A stretch of DNA of 64,000 bases, from contig NZ_CP060131.1 of assembly GCF_014235185.1 (NCBI RefSeq), forward strand, positions 7,501-71,500, given 5' to 3'. This DNA comes from Pseudonocardia petroleophila. Its GTDB lineage: Bacteria; Actinomycetota; Actinomycetes; Mycobacteriales; Pseudonocardiaceae. The translations under genes were made by a program, and so were the position numbers. Below the pieces are notes generated by a model, which was not told where the DNA came from, made no database searches, and saw only the letters and a program-made list of their open reading frames with translations. Shown here one piece after another: positions 15,115 to 23,688 of this stretch (position 1 is the first letter of the stretch; each line of letters opens with the position of its first letter).

Positions 15115-15950
15115 TCCGCGACCGCCTCACCGGCTGGGGCCTGGCGATGGTGGTCCCGGTCGCCCTGCTCGCCGTCTACGACCTGTGGGCCCGGACCGCG
15201 GGCGACTTCTTCTTCCCCCCGCTGTCGGAGATCGGCTCCACCTTCGCCGAGCAGTGGCTGTTCGCCCGCGTCGCCACCGACCTGCTGCCGAGCCTGGCCC
15301 GGATGCTCTCCGGCTACGCGCTGGCGATCGGGGTCGGCGTGGCGCTCGGCGCGCTGCTCGGCTTCTCCCGCACGTGGGCGACCGCACTGGACCCGGTGCT
15401 GCAGTTCCTCCGGGCCCTGCCGCCGCCCGCGCTCATCCCGGTCTCGCTGCTCGTGTTCGGCGCCGGGGACAGCGCCAAGATCTTCCTGATCGCCCTGGGC
15501 GCGCTGTGGCCGGTGCTGCTCAACACCGTCGACGGCGTGCGCGGCGTCGACCGGACGGCGCTGGACATGGCGCGGTCCTACCGGGTGCCCGCCCGGGCCC
15601 GGTTCACCCGGCTGATCCTCCCGGCCGCGCTGCCCCGGATCTTCGCCGGCGCCCGCACGGCACTGGCCATCGCGATCATCCTCATGGTCGTCAGCGAGCT
15701 GATCGGCGCCGACAACGGCGTCGGCTACCTGGTCCAGCTCTCCCAGCGCGGCTTCGACATCCCGGAGATGTGGGCAGGCACGGTCCTGCTGGGGCTGCTC
15801 GGCTTCGCGTTCAACGCCCTGTTCCTGGCGGTGGAGAAGCGGGTCCTGCACTGGCACCTGGCCACCACCGGCCGCGGGCCCGCACCGACCCCGCCGCAGC
15901 GCCGCACCGCCCCGACCCCGACGGAGACCGCCGATGCTCGACGTCCGTGA
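15111..15950 (+). CDS. ABC transporter permease, NitT/TauT type (second)
   Basis: A 279-residue permease, start GTG 15111 in GTGA overlap with the first permease. Same fold: MVVPVALLAVYDLWA, LARMLSGYALAIGVGVALGALLG, the loop LRALPPPALIPVSLLVFGAGD and coupling region ARSYRVPARARFTRLILPAALPRIF. The C-terminus after about residue 255 is a Pro/Thr-rich tail that overlaps the ATPase gene by 17 bp. Two different permeases in one unit imply a heterodimeric channel, whereas SsuC/TauC systems usually have one. Confidence 0.93.
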   Translation: MIRDRLTGWGLAMVVPVALLAVYDLWARTAGDFFFPPLSEIGSTFAEQWLFARVATDLLPSLARMLSGYALAIGVGVALGALLGFSRTWATALDPVLQFLRALPPPALIPVSLLVFGAGDSAKIFLIALGALWPVLLNTVDGVRGVDRTALDMARSYRVPARARFTRLILPAALPRIFAGARTALAIAIILMVVSELIGADNGVGYLVQLSQRGFDIPEMWAGTVLLGLLGFAFNALFLAVEKRVLHWHLATTGRGPAPTPPQRRTAPTPTETADARRP

Positions 15951-16698
15951 CCTGACCAAGACCTACGACCCGGCGGGCGCTCCGGCGATGGCCGACCTGT
16001 CGTTCACCGTGGGCGAGCGCGAGTTCGTCTGCATCGTCGGCTCCTCGGGCTGCGGGAAGACGACGATGCTGCGCTGCCTGTCCGGGCTCGTCGACCCGAC
16101 CTCGGGCGAGGTGACCCTCGACGGCGCCCGCGTCGACGGCCCGCCGAAGGACATGGCGTTCGTCTTCCAGGACTACAGCCGCTCGCTGCTGCCCTGGATG
16201 ACCGTCGCCGGCAACGTCTCGTTCCCGCTGCCCTACAAGGGCCTGTCCGCGGCCGAGGTCGCCGCCGCCACCGCGGAGGCGCTCGACGCCGTCGGTCTCG
16301 GCGACCGCGGCGACAGCTACCCGTGGCAGCTCTCCGGCGGCATGCAGCAGCGGGTGGCGATCGCCCGGGCGCTGGCCTACCAGCCGCGGATCCTGCTGAT
16401 GGACGAGCCGTTCGCCTCCGTCGACGCCCAGACGCGCGCCGACCTCGAGGACCTGCTGCTCGACATCTGGCGCCGCTTCGACATCACGGTCCTGTTCGTC
16501 ACCCACGACATCGACGAGGCGGTCTACCTCTCGCAGCGGGTGCTGGTGCTGCGCCGGCCCGCGCACGTGCACGAGGTCGTCGAGGTCGACCTGCCCGTCG
16601 AGCGCGACCAGCTCGCCACCAAGGCGCTTCCGCGCTTCGGACAGCTGCGCTCCCGCGTGCTGTCCAGCCTGCGGGCCCCCGAGCCCGCGACCGGCTGA
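15934..16698 (+). CDS. ABC transporter ATP-binding protein, SsuB/TauB type
   Basis: A 254-residue ATPase: Walker A GSSGCGKTT (about 36), Q-loop VFQDYSRSLLPWMTV, signature LSGGMQQRVAIARAL, Walker B ILLMDEPFASVD, switch His in FVTHDIDEAV. The LLPWxTV segment after the Q-loop is typical for sulfonate/nitrate/taurine importers. The C-terminal REGULATORY-type extension is short. It energises the two permeases encoded just upstream, with which it overlaps. Confidence 0.95.
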   Translation: MLDVRDLTKTYDPAGAPAMADLSFTVGEREFVCIVGSSGCGKTTMLRCLSGLVDPTSGEVTLDGARVDGPPKDMAFVFQDYSRSLLPWMTVAGNVSFPLPYKGLSAAEVAAATAEALDAVGLGDRGDSYPWQLSGGMQQRVAIARALAYQPRILLMDEPFASVDAQTRADLEDLLLDIWRRFDITVLFVTHDIDEAVYLSQRVLVLRRPAHVHEVVEVDLPVERDQLATKALPRFGQLRSRVLSSLRAPEPATG

Positions 16699-16723
16699 CC
16701 CCCTCCCACCAGAAAGGCACCCG

Positions 16724-17692
16724 ATGAAGACCTGGCCCCGCCTCGGCGCCGTCGTCGCCGCCGCGGCCCTGCTCACCACCGCCGCCTGCTCCGGTTCCGG
16801 GTCCGCCCCGCAGGCCGGTGCGGACGGGATGACCCCGCTGCGCATCGCCGAGACCGCGGGCGCGCCCCTGAACTTCCTCACCTACGGCGACGAGCAGGGC
16901 TTCTTCGCCGACGCGGGACTGGACCTGGACATCGCCTCGTCCAGCGGCGGGGCCACCGTGATCCCGCAGCTGATCAGCGGGGACCTCGACGTCGCGGGGT
17001 CGAACATCGTCTCCGGCATGATCGCCATCAGCCAGGGCCTGCCGCTGCGGATGGTGGCCGCGGGCACCAGCACGTCCGAGGACCCGGAACAGGACTTCTC
17101 GGCCCTGATGGTCGCCGCGGACAGCCCGGTCGCCGGGATCGGCGAGCTCGCCGGGCAGCGGGTCGCGGTCAACAGCCTGCGCAACATCAACGACATCGTG
17201 CTCGGCAACGAGCTGGAGCAGGCCGGGCTGGGCTACGATGCCGTCGAGTTCGTCGAGATCCCGTTCCCCGAGATGGCCGCCGCCGTGGAGCGCGGCGACG
17301 TGGCTGCGGCGATGATCATCGAACCGTTCATCACCGTCGCCGAGGGCCGGGGGCTGCGGATCATCGGCCGGCCCTACACCGACCTGCGCCCCGGACTGCA
17401 GATCGGGACGTTCCTCATGAGCGAGCGACTGGTGGGGTCCTCCCCCGAGCTGGTCGCGTCGTTCCAGCAGGCGGTGCAGGCCACGGCCGACTCCATCGCC
17501 GCCGATCCCGCCGCGTTCCGCGCGGCCCTGCCGCGGATCAGCGACACCGACCCCGCCCTGGCCGAGAACGTGCGGATCAACCTGTGGCGTGGGACGACCG
17601 ACCGCGAGTCGCTGGAGCTGGTGATGGGCCTGATGGTCGACTACGGGCTGGTCGACGCCCCGATCGCGCTCGACGACGTCGTCGTGGGCTGA
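16724..17692 (+). CDS. substrate-binding lipoprotein, NMT1/SsuA-like
   Basis: A 322-residue exported solute-binding protein. Signal peptide MKTWPRLGAVVAAAALLTTA with lipobox TAAC, then LRIAETAGAPLNFLTYGDEQGFFADAGLDLDI, the usual NMT1/THI5-like opening, SGGATVIPQLISGDLDVAGSN, and AAMIIEPFITVAEGRG. AAAGG-type ribosome site lies upstream (AGAAAGGCA). It is the last gene of the importer operon, followed by a terminator hairpin. Ligand not deducible; an aromatic or organic acid fits the neighbouring catabolic genes. Confidence 0.92.
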   Translation: MKTWPRLGAVVAAAALLTTAACSGSGSAPQAGADGMTPLRIAETAGAPLNFLTYGDEQGFFADAGLDLDIASSSGGATVIPQLISGDLDVAGSNIVSGMIAISQGLPLRMVAAGTSTSEDPEQDFSALMVAADSPVAGIGELAGQRVAVNSLRNINDIVLGNELEQAGLGYDAVEFVEIPFPEMAAAVERGDVAAAMIIEPFITVAEGRGLRIIGRPYTDLRPGLQIGTFLMSERLVGSSPELVASFQQAVQATADSIAADPAAFRAALPRISDTDPALAENVRINLWRGTTDRESLELVMGLMVDYGLVDAPIALDDVVVG

Positions 17693-17718
17693 CCGCTCCG
17701 TGACCCGACGCGGAGCGG
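17693..17718. terminator. bidirectional terminator hairpin
   Basis: A perfect 8-bp stem CCGCTCCG (17693-17700) / CGGAGCGG (17711-17718) with a 10-nt loop, starting at the base after the binding-protein stop codon and six bases from the convergent IclR gene end. Well placed to end both transcripts. Confidence 0.65.
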
Positions 17719-17723
17719 CCCGC

Positions 17724-18500
17724 TCACTGCGTGCGCAGCCGCTCGTGCACCAGGTCCGCCCCGCGCAGCACCGCCGGGACGAAGGCCCGGATCGCCTCCG
17801 CGTCGCCCATGCGGCTGCTCGGGGCGGCGACGCCCAGCGCGGCGAGCGGCTGACCGACGGTGTCGCGCAGGGCCACCGCGACCGCGCAGACCCCGTCGGC
17901 GCTCTCCTCCCAGTTCAGCGCGTAGCCGCGGGCACGGATCGCGGCCAGCTCGTCGAGCAGGGCGGTGCGGCCGGTCAGCGCCGCGTCGGTCGTCGCGGCG
18001 GGCAGCTCCTCGTCGGGGTAGCGGCGCAGCACCTCCGCGTCCGAGAGCCCGGCCAGGATCGCCTTGCCGACGGCGGAGGCGTGGGCGGGCCGGACCACCC
18101 CGGTGCGGTTGCCGACCCGGACCGACCGGGGACCCTCCGCGCAGTCGACGAACCGGATGCTCGCGCCCTCCAGCACCGCGAGGCTGACGGTCTCCCCCGT
18201 CAGCTCCCGCACCTCCTCCAGCACCGGCCGGGCGACCCGCCGGATGTCGATCCGGCTCACCGCGGCGAGCCCGATCTCCACCAGCGCCGGACCGGGCCGG
18301 TAGGCGCCGTTGGGCCGGTCCTGCATGACGAAGCCCCGCCGTCGCAGCGCGCTGAGCAGCCGGTGGGCGGTGGACCGCGCCACCCCCAGCAGGTCGGCCG
18401 CCTCGGCCACCCGCAGCGCCTGCCGCTGGCCGATCAGCTCGAGCAGCCGCAGCGCGTTGTCCACCGAGGTGGAGGGCGGAGACGGGACCACGTTCGACAT
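17724..18500 (-). CDS. IclR-family transcriptional regulator
   Basis: A 258-residue regulator: winged HTH (about 12-75) with VDNALRLLELIGQRQALRVAEAADLLGVARSTAHRLLSALRRRGFV, then the IclR effector domain (about 85-255) with LVEIGLAAVSRIDIRRVARPVLEEV, RPAHASAVGKAILAGL and GYALNWEESADGVCAVAVAL. IclR proteins of this group commonly control aromatic-acid catabolic operons and bind the pathway substrate. It is divergent from the monooxygenase-dioxygenase-hydrolase operon with 40 bp between starts and convergent with the importer operon, so it is the likely local regulator. Confidence 0.94.
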   Translation of the reverse strand: MSNVVPSPPSTSVDNALRLLELIGQRQALRVAEAADLLGVARSTAHRLLSALRRRGFVMQDRPNGAYRPGPALVEIGLAAVSRIDIRRVARPVLEEVRELTGETVSLAVLEGASIRFVDCAEGPRSVRVGNRTGVVRPAHASAVGKAILAGLSDAEVLRRYPDEELPAATTDAALTGRTALLDELAAIRARGYALNWEESADGVCAVAVALRDTVGQPLAALGVAAPSSRMGDAEAIRAFVPAVLRGADLVHERLRTQ

Positions 18501-18540
18501 ACCGGAACTCTAACCGAACCCATTCCAACGGACGGAACCG
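18501..18540. promoter_or_regulatory. divergent regulatory region of the IclR gene and catabolic operon
   Basis: Only 40 bp separate the two divergent starts. It contains GGAAC (18504-18508) facing ATTCC (18522-18526), an imperfect dyad, and a second GGAAC at 18534-18538. An IclR operator is expected here, but the assignment of these repeats is tentative. Confidence 0.35.
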
Positions 18541-19821
18541 ATGTCTAGCCTCAGCGCCATGTCCTGGGACCCAGCCACTGCCGCACCGGTGAACGAGGAC
18601 CACCCCGTCGTGGTCGTCGGCGGCGGACCGGTGGGGATGACCGCCGCCGCCGCGCTCGCCGCGCACGGCCTGCCCGTCGTCCTCGTCGAGCTCTCGCCCG
18701 AACCCCGCCCGGACTGGCGGGCGAGCACGTTCCACGCCGCCACGCTCGAGCTGCTCGAGTCGATCGACATCACCGGGCAGATGCACGCCGAGGGGCTCGT
18801 CGTCCCCACCTACCAGTTCCGCGACCGCCGCGACGGGCTGATCGCCGAGTTCGACTTCGGCCTGCTCGCCGACGAGACCCGCTTCCCGTACCGGCTGCAG
18901 CTCAACCAGCAGCACCTGGTGCGGATGCTCGCCGAGCGCCTGGACCGCGACGAGCACGTGCGGCTGCGCTTCGGCACCCGGCTGACCGGGCTGCGGATCA
19001 CCGCCGACGGTGCCCGGCTGCAGCTCGCCGGCCCGGACGGGGACACCGAGCTGGACGCGTCGTACGTCATCGGCGCCGACGGGCCGCGCAGCGCGGTGCG
19101 CAACGCGCTGGGCGTCGCCTTCGACGGGTTCACCTACCCGGAGCGCTTCGCGATCACCAGCACCTCGGTCGACCTGCAGGAGCTGCTCCCCGACCTGGGG
19201 CACGTCAACTACGTGGCGGATCCGCAGGAGTGGCTGTTCATCCTGCGCACGCCCGAGTCGTGGCGGGTGGTCTGGCCGGTGCCCGGGTCCCTGACCGACG
19301 AGCAGGCGAGCGACCCGGACCGGCTGCAGCGCCAGCTGCAGCGCGTCGCCCCGTACGCGGCCGGCTACCCCGTGATCGACCACCAGGTCTACGGCGTGCA
19401 CCAGCGGGTGGCGGGCGCGTTCCGGGTGGGCCCGGTCCTGCTGGCCGGCGACGCCGCGCACATCAACTCCCCGATCGGCGGGGTCGGGCTCAACTCCGGC
19501 ATCCACGACGCGATGGACGGCGCCCGGCGCCTGGTCCGCATCGCCGGTGGCGACGCCGACGCCGACGCCGAGCTCGACGCCTACGACCGGGTCCGCCGGA
19601 CCGTCGCCGTCGAGTACGTCCAGGCCGACACCCAGCGCAACACCGACCGGCTGCGCGAGACCGACGACGGTGTCCGCCGGCAGCACCAGGAGGACATGCG
19701 GGCCATCGCCGCCGATCCCGAGCGGGCCCGCGCCTACATCCGCCGGGTGTCGCTGCTGGAGAGCGTGCAGCGCTTCGGGATCGGCCGCCCGCCCGCCGAG
19801 CTGGGTGCGGAGGTCCGATGA
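18541..19821 (+). CDS. FAD-dependent aromatic monooxygenase (class A, MhpA-like)
   Basis: A 426-residue single-component flavin hydroxylase. N-terminal FAD Rossmann motif VVVVGGGPVGMTAAAALA (about 22-39), the second FAD motif GADGPRSAVRNAL (about 180), and the GD motif GPVLLAGDAAHINSPIGGVGLNSGIHDAMD (about 300). Known chemistry: NAD(P)H-dependent ortho/para hydroxylation of a phenolic or aromatic acid. Because a gentisate-type dioxygenase gene overlaps its stop (ATGA), formation of gentisate or a substituted gentisate from a hydroxybenzoate is the best guess. ATG 18541 is used; ATG 18559 is an alternative. Confidence 0.9.
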   Translation: MSSLSAMSWDPATAAPVNEDHPVVVVGGGPVGMTAAAALAAHGLPVVLVELSPEPRPDWRASTFHAATLELLESIDITGQMHAEGLVVPTYQFRDRRDGLIAEFDFGLLADETRFPYRLQLNQQHLVRMLAERLDRDEHVRLRFGTRLTGLRITADGARLQLAGPDGDTELDASYVIGADGPRSAVRNALGVAFDGFTYPERFAITSTSVDLQELLPDLGHVNYVADPQEWLFILRTPESWRVVWPVPGSLTDEQASDPDRLQRQLQRVAPYAAGYPVIDHQVYGVHQRVAGAFRVGPVLLAGDAAHINSPIGGVGLNSGIHDAMDGARRLVRIAGGDADADAELDAYDRVRRTVAVEYVQADTQRNTDRLRETDDGVRRQHQEDMRAIAADPERARAYIRRVSLLESVQRFGIGRPPAELGAEVR

Positions 19822-20912
19822 CCGGCACCGGGCACGCGACCGAGCTGGACGCGCTCTACGCCGACCTCGCCGCCGCCGAGCTGCGGCCGCTGTGGACGAT
19901 CACCGAGCAGCTGCTCACCCCGACCCCGCGGCCCCGCGCGGTGCCGTGGCTGTGGCCGGCGGCGACGATGAAGCCGCTGGCCCGGCGGGCCATCCGGCTC
20001 GTGCCCGTGGAGCGCGGCGGCGAGCGGCGGGTGCTGAGCCTGCAGAACCCGGGGCTCGGTGGGGCCCCGTACGCCGTCGGCACGCTCTGGGGCGCGATCC
20101 AGTGCCTCGGCCCGCACGAGACCGCACCCGCGCACCGGCACTCCCCCGGCGCGATCCGGTTCGTCCTCGACGGCGAGGGCGTCTGGACCACCGTCGACGG
20201 CGACGCCTGCGACATGCGGCCCGGCGACCTGGTGCTCACCCCGTCGATGAACTGGCACGACCACGTCAACGGCGGCGACAGCGAGATGTTCTGGTTCGAC
20301 GGACTGGACCTGCCCATGGTCGCGGCGCTGGACGGCGTCTTCTTCGAGGAGTACCCGGGGCCGGGCGAGAGCCAGCCCGAGCCCGCCGAGCACAACGTCT
20401 CCGAGCGGGTGCACGCCGCGGGCACCCGGTACGCGGTCGGGACGACCGCGGCGCTGAGCCCGCGGCACTCCCCGCTGATGGTCTACCGCTGGACCGACAC
20501 GGCGGCCGAGCTCGACCGGCTCGCCGCGTCCTCCGACGAGCCGCTGCTGGCACTGGAGTACGTCGACCCCGTGACCGGGGCGAGCGTGCTGCCCACGCTG
20601 GCCTGCGCCGTGCACCGGGTCCGGGCCGGGCGGCGCAGCGCGCCGGTGCGGCGCGCGGGCAACGCCGTCCACGTGGTGTTCTCCGGGCACGGCTCCAGCG
20701 TGATCGACGGGCAGCGGTTCGACTGGGGGCCCGGGGACATGTTCGCGGTGCCGTCCTGGGCCGCCGTCGAGCACGCGGCCGCGGAGCAGGCCGACCTGTT
20801 CGTGCTCACCGACGCCCCCGTGCTGCGGGCACTGGGCCTGGAGCGCGAGCAGGTCCTCGACGCGCCGCAGGCCGTGACCGGCACGTTCGTCCCCCACCCG
20901 CGAGAGAGGTAG
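19818..20912 (+). CDS. gentisate 1,2-dioxygenase-like bicupin
   Basis: A 364-residue ring-cleavage enzyme with two cupin domains. In the first, GPHETAPAHRHSPGAIRFVLDGEGVWTTVDG and LTPSMNWHDHVNGG provide the iron ligands (His, His and a later His). The second, from about residue 265, has HVVFSGHGSSVIDGQRFDWGPGDMFAVPSWAAVEH and has lost part of the ligand set, as in known gentisate and related dioxygenases. It opens gentisate between C1 and C2 to maleylpyruvate. Start ATG 19818 overlaps the upstream stop. 1-Hydroxy-2-naphthoate or salicylate as substrate is also possible in this family. Confidence 0.88.
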   Translation: MTGTGHATELDALYADLAAAELRPLWTITEQLLTPTPRPRAVPWLWPAATMKPLARRAIRLVPVERGGERRVLSLQNPGLGGAPYAVGTLWGAIQCLGPHETAPAHRHSPGAIRFVLDGEGVWTTVDGDACDMRPGDLVLTPSMNWHDHVNGGDSEMFWFDGLDLPMVAALDGVFFEEYPGPGESQPEPAEHNVSERVHAAGTRYAVGTTAALSPRHSPLMVYRWTDTAAELDRLAASSDEPLLALEYVDPVTGASVLPTLACAVHRVRAGRRSAPVRRAGNAVHVVFSGHGSSVIDGQRFDWGPGDMFAVPSWAAVEHAAAEQADLFVLTDAPVLRALGLEREQVLDAPQAVTGTFVPHPRER

Positions 20913-20914
20913 CC

Positions 20915-21835
20915 GTGCGACTCGTCAGCTTCCTGACCACCGGCGGCGTGCCGTCGGTCGGCGTCCCCGTCGACGACGGCGTGCTGGACCTGACCGCCGG
21001 GCTGGAGCCCGTGATCGGCCCCTCCGGCGCCCACACCGTCAGCCCGATGCGCCGGCTGCTCGCCGCGACCGGCGGCGACCTGCGGGCGCTGTCCGGGCGC
21101 GGCGCACCCCGGCTCGGCCGGGGCGAGTACACGCTCCAGGCCCCCGTGCCGGACCCGACGAAGATCGTCGCCGCCCCGGTGAACTACGTCGACCACCAGG
21201 CCGAGATGAGCCAGACCGTCCACGTCGGCTCGCTCGGGGTGTTCCTCAAGGCCCCGTCGTCGCTGGTCGCGGACGGCGGTGTCGTGCGGCTGCCCTACTC
21301 CGACCGGCGCTTCGACCAGGAGGGCGAGCTCGGGGTCGTCATCGGGCGCACCGCGAGCCGGGTCACCGCCGCCTCCGCGCTCGACCACGTCGCGGGCTAC
21401 ACCTGCGTGCTGGACATGACCATGCGGGGCGGGGAGGACCGCTCGGTGCGCAAGTCGTTCGACACCTTCACCCCCTGCGGCCCGCACCTGGTGACCCCCG
21501 ACGAGGTCGGGCCGCTGGACGCGCTCGAGCTGCGCTGCGCGGTCAACGGTTCGCTGCGCCAGCTCGCGCGCGTCGCCGACCTGATCTGGGACGTGCCCCG
21601 GCTGATCGAGTACGTCTCGTCGGTGATGGTCCTGCACCCCGGTGACCTGATCTCCACCGGGACCCCGGCCGGGGTCGGCGCGGTCGGGCACGGGGACGAG
21701 GTCGTCGCCGAGGTCGACGGCGTGGGGCGGCTCGGGGTCACCGTCAGCTCGACCGGTGCCGTCCCGTGCCCGACCTCGGGCGCCGGGGCGGGGCCGGTGC
21801 CCCCGGCCGAGCTGACCCCGGTCCGCGGACGCTGA
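20915..21835 (+). CDS. fumarylacetoacetate hydrolase family protein (fumaryl/maleylpyruvate hydrolase)
   Basis: A 306-residue FAH-fold hydrolase: MRLVSFLTTGGVPSVGVPVDDGVLDL N-terminal domain, KIVAAPVNYVDHQAEM, GVFLKAPSSLV, FDQEGELGVVIGR (metal-binding Glu residues), DMTMRGGEDRS, KSFDTFTPCGPHLV, and STGTPAGVGA at the C-terminus. It completes ring cleavage by hydrolysing the dioxygenase product. GTG 20915 lies two bases after the dioxygenase stop. There is no maleylpyruvate isomerase gene nearby, so it may hydrolyse maleylpyruvate directly or the isomerase is elsewhere. Confidence 0.9.
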   Translation: MRLVSFLTTGGVPSVGVPVDDGVLDLTAGLEPVIGPSGAHTVSPMRRLLAATGGDLRALSGRGAPRLGRGEYTLQAPVPDPTKIVAAPVNYVDHQAEMSQTVHVGSLGVFLKAPSSLVADGGVVRLPYSDRRFDQEGELGVVIGRTASRVTAASALDHVAGYTCVLDMTMRGGEDRSVRKSFDTFTPCGPHLVTPDEVGPLDALELRCAVNGSLRQLARVADLIWDVPRLIEYVSSVMVLHPGDLISTGTPAGVGAVGHGDEVVAEVDGVGRLGVTVSSTGAVPCPTSGAGAGPVPPAELTPVRGR

Positions 21836-21891
21836 GGACGGCCGCGGCGGCGCCCCGGGCGGGCGGCGGGCCCGGTGGCTACGGTCGGATC

Positions 21892-23121
21892 ATGACCACC
21901 GGCACCGTGGCCGCGTCGAGACGCGTCACCGACTACACGACCCGCTTCCGCACCTTCCTCGACGACGAGGTCGCGCCCGTGGAGGCCGAGCTCGCGGCGG
22001 CGGGAGTCGGCACCGTGTGGCAGCCCGCCCTGGACGCCGACGGCCGGATGCACCCGGCGGTCTGGGCGGCGCGCCGCGAGGTCCAGCGGCGCTCCGCCCG
22101 CGCCGGGCTCTACCACCCGCACGTCTCCACCCGCGCCGGGGGCGACGGGTTCTCCCGCGTGGAGATGCAGCACGTCGAGGAGTACGTCTACCGGAGCTCC
22201 GGCCTCGGGCTGGGCCTCGCCGCACTGGGCTGGACCGAGGGCGCCAACCCCGCGATCGAGCACTGCTCCGACGCCGCCCGCGGCCGCTACCTGGAGCCGC
22301 TGCTGGCCGGCGAGGTCACCGCGGCGTTCTGCAACACCGAGACCTCGGTGGGCACCGACGTCCTCGCCATGACGACCCGCGCCCGTCGGAGGGGCACCGA
22401 CTGGATCCTCGACGGCGCCAAGGCGTGGATCACCAACGCCCACTTCGCCGAGGTCCTGCAGGTCGTCGCCGTCACCGAGGCCGGGGCGGGCACGCGGTCG
22501 CTGTCGATGTTCCTCGTCGACGGCGACGCGCCGGGCGTCACCCGCGGCCGGGACATCCCCACGATGCTGGGCGACGGCCTGACCGGCGAGCTGCACTTCG
22601 ACGGCGTCCGGGTGCCGGCGGAGAACGTGGTGCGCGAGGTCGGCGACGGGTTCGCGCTCGCCATGGCGTGGATCAACTGGCGGCGGATGTGCCGCGGCGG
22701 GATGTGCGCCGGCTGGGGTTCCTGGCTGCTGGAGCGGGCGATCGACCGGGCGCGCACGCGGCGGTCCGGCGGGCGGCCGATCGCCGACCTGCAGGCCGTG
22801 CAGCACCTCGTCGCCGACATGGACGCCGACGTCTACGCCGCCCGCGCCACGTCGCTCGTCGCGCAGGCCGAGCTCGACGAGCTGGGGCCGTTCTCGATCC
22901 CGCTGCACCCCGACGCGCCGCGGCTGATCAGCCTGATCAAGGTGGTCAACGACGAGGCGTTCTTCCGGGTGGCCGACAACGCGGTGCAGGTGCACGGCGG
23001 CACGGGACTCCTGCAGGGCTCGCCGGAGGAGAAGCTGTTCCGCGTGGCGCGCAACCTGAAGATCCCGGCCGGCACGGTGGAGATCCAGCGCAACGCCATC
23101 GCCCGGGGGCTGCTGCGGTGA
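21892..23121 (+). CDS. acyl-CoA dehydrogenase family flavoprotein
   Basis: A 409-residue FAD enzyme. Mid-domain motif AAFCNTETSVGTDVLAMTTRARRRG corresponds to the usual 'LTEPxxGSDxxxxxTxA', followed by WILDGAKAWITNAHFAEV and the C-terminal helical bundle ending VQVHGGTGLLQGSPEEKLFRVARNLKIPAGTVEIQRNAIAR. The long N-terminal region (FLDDEVAPVEAEL... to VSTRAGGDGFSRVEMQHVEEYVYRSSGLG) is like phylogenetic neighbours of the APH-associated dehydrogenases. The end overlaps the nucleotidyltransferase-like gene by GTGA, an unusual partner. Substrate unknown. Confidence 0.88.
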   Translation: MTTGTVAASRRVTDYTTRFRTFLDDEVAPVEAELAAAGVGTVWQPALDADGRMHPAVWAARREVQRRSARAGLYHPHVSTRAGGDGFSRVEMQHVEEYVYRSSGLGLGLAALGWTEGANPAIEHCSDAARGRYLEPLLAGEVTAAFCNTETSVGTDVLAMTTRARRRGTDWILDGAKAWITNAHFAEVLQVVAVTEAGAGTRSLSMFLVDGDAPGVTRGRDIPTMLGDGLTGELHFDGVRVPAENVVREVGDGFALAMAWINWRRMCRGGMCAGWGSWLLERAIDRARTRRSGGRPIADLQAVQHLVADMDADVYAARATSLVAQAELDELGPFSIPLHPDAPRLISLIKVVNDEAFFRVADNAVQVHGGTGLLQGSPEEKLFRVARNLKIPAGTVEIQRNAIARGLLR

Positions 23122-23657
23122 CCACCGGCTGCGTCACGGGGCGGTTCCAGCCCGTCCACGACCAGCACCTGGAGCTGATCGGCATCGCGCTGGCGGAGTG
23201 CGACCACGTGATCGTCGCGGTGACCAACCCGGACCCCGACGCCCGCCACGAGGAGTCCACGTCGGCGCACCGGCACACGCCTGCGGCGAACCCGTTCACC
23301 TACTACGAGCGGTCCCGGCTGCTGACCGCCGCGCTCGCCGGGGCCGGGTGGGCCGGCCGCACCACCGTCGTGCCGTTCGACCTCACCCGCCCCGCGGTCT
23401 GGGCCGCCTACGTCCCGCCCGACGCCCGGCAGTACGTGCGCGCCTACGACGGCTGGGAGCGGCAGAAGGCCGCGGCGCTGGAAGCGGGCGGCTACCGGGT
23501 GACCGTGCTCCGCGGTGACCCGGCCGCCAAGCGCTCCGCCACCGACGTCCGCGCCCTGCTCGCCTCGGGCGCGCAGTGGCGCGACGCGGTGCCGGCCGGG
23601 GTGGCCCCCCTGCTCGCCGAGCTCCTCGCCGCGACCCCGATGGCGACCCGCCGATGA
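23118..23657 (+). CDS. NMN adenylyltransferase-like (NadM-type) nucleotidyltransferase
   Basis: A 179-residue cytidylyltransferase-like protein. GRFQPVHDQHLELIGIALAECDHVIVAVTNPD matches the archaeal NadM opening GRFQPxHxGH, but the motif here is HDQH: the glycine is replaced by Gln. FTYYERSRLLTAAL and the C-terminal SATDVRALLASGAQWRDAVPAGV match the ISSTxIR region. It could activate NMN or another phosphate/phosphonate with ATP or CTP. It is co-translated with the acyl-CoA dehydrogenase (GTGA) and followed by a phosphoglycerate-mutase-like gene 31 bp downstream. Confidence 0.8.
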   Translation: MTTGCVTGRFQPVHDQHLELIGIALAECDHVIVAVTNPDPDARHEESTSAHRHTPAANPFTYYERSRLLTAALAGAGWAGRTTVVPFDLTRPAVWAAYVPPDARQYVRAYDGWERQKAAALEAGGYRVTVLRGDPAAKRSATDVRALLASGAQWRDAVPAGVAPLLAELLAATPMATRR

Positions 23658-23688
23658 GCCCGGCGCGGGCGCCGGGCGGGGTGGGCGG

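Noticed and set aside
18501..18540. GGAAC repeats as a firm IclR binding site
   Set aside because: The dyad is imperfect and short, so it is listed only as a tentative regulatory region.
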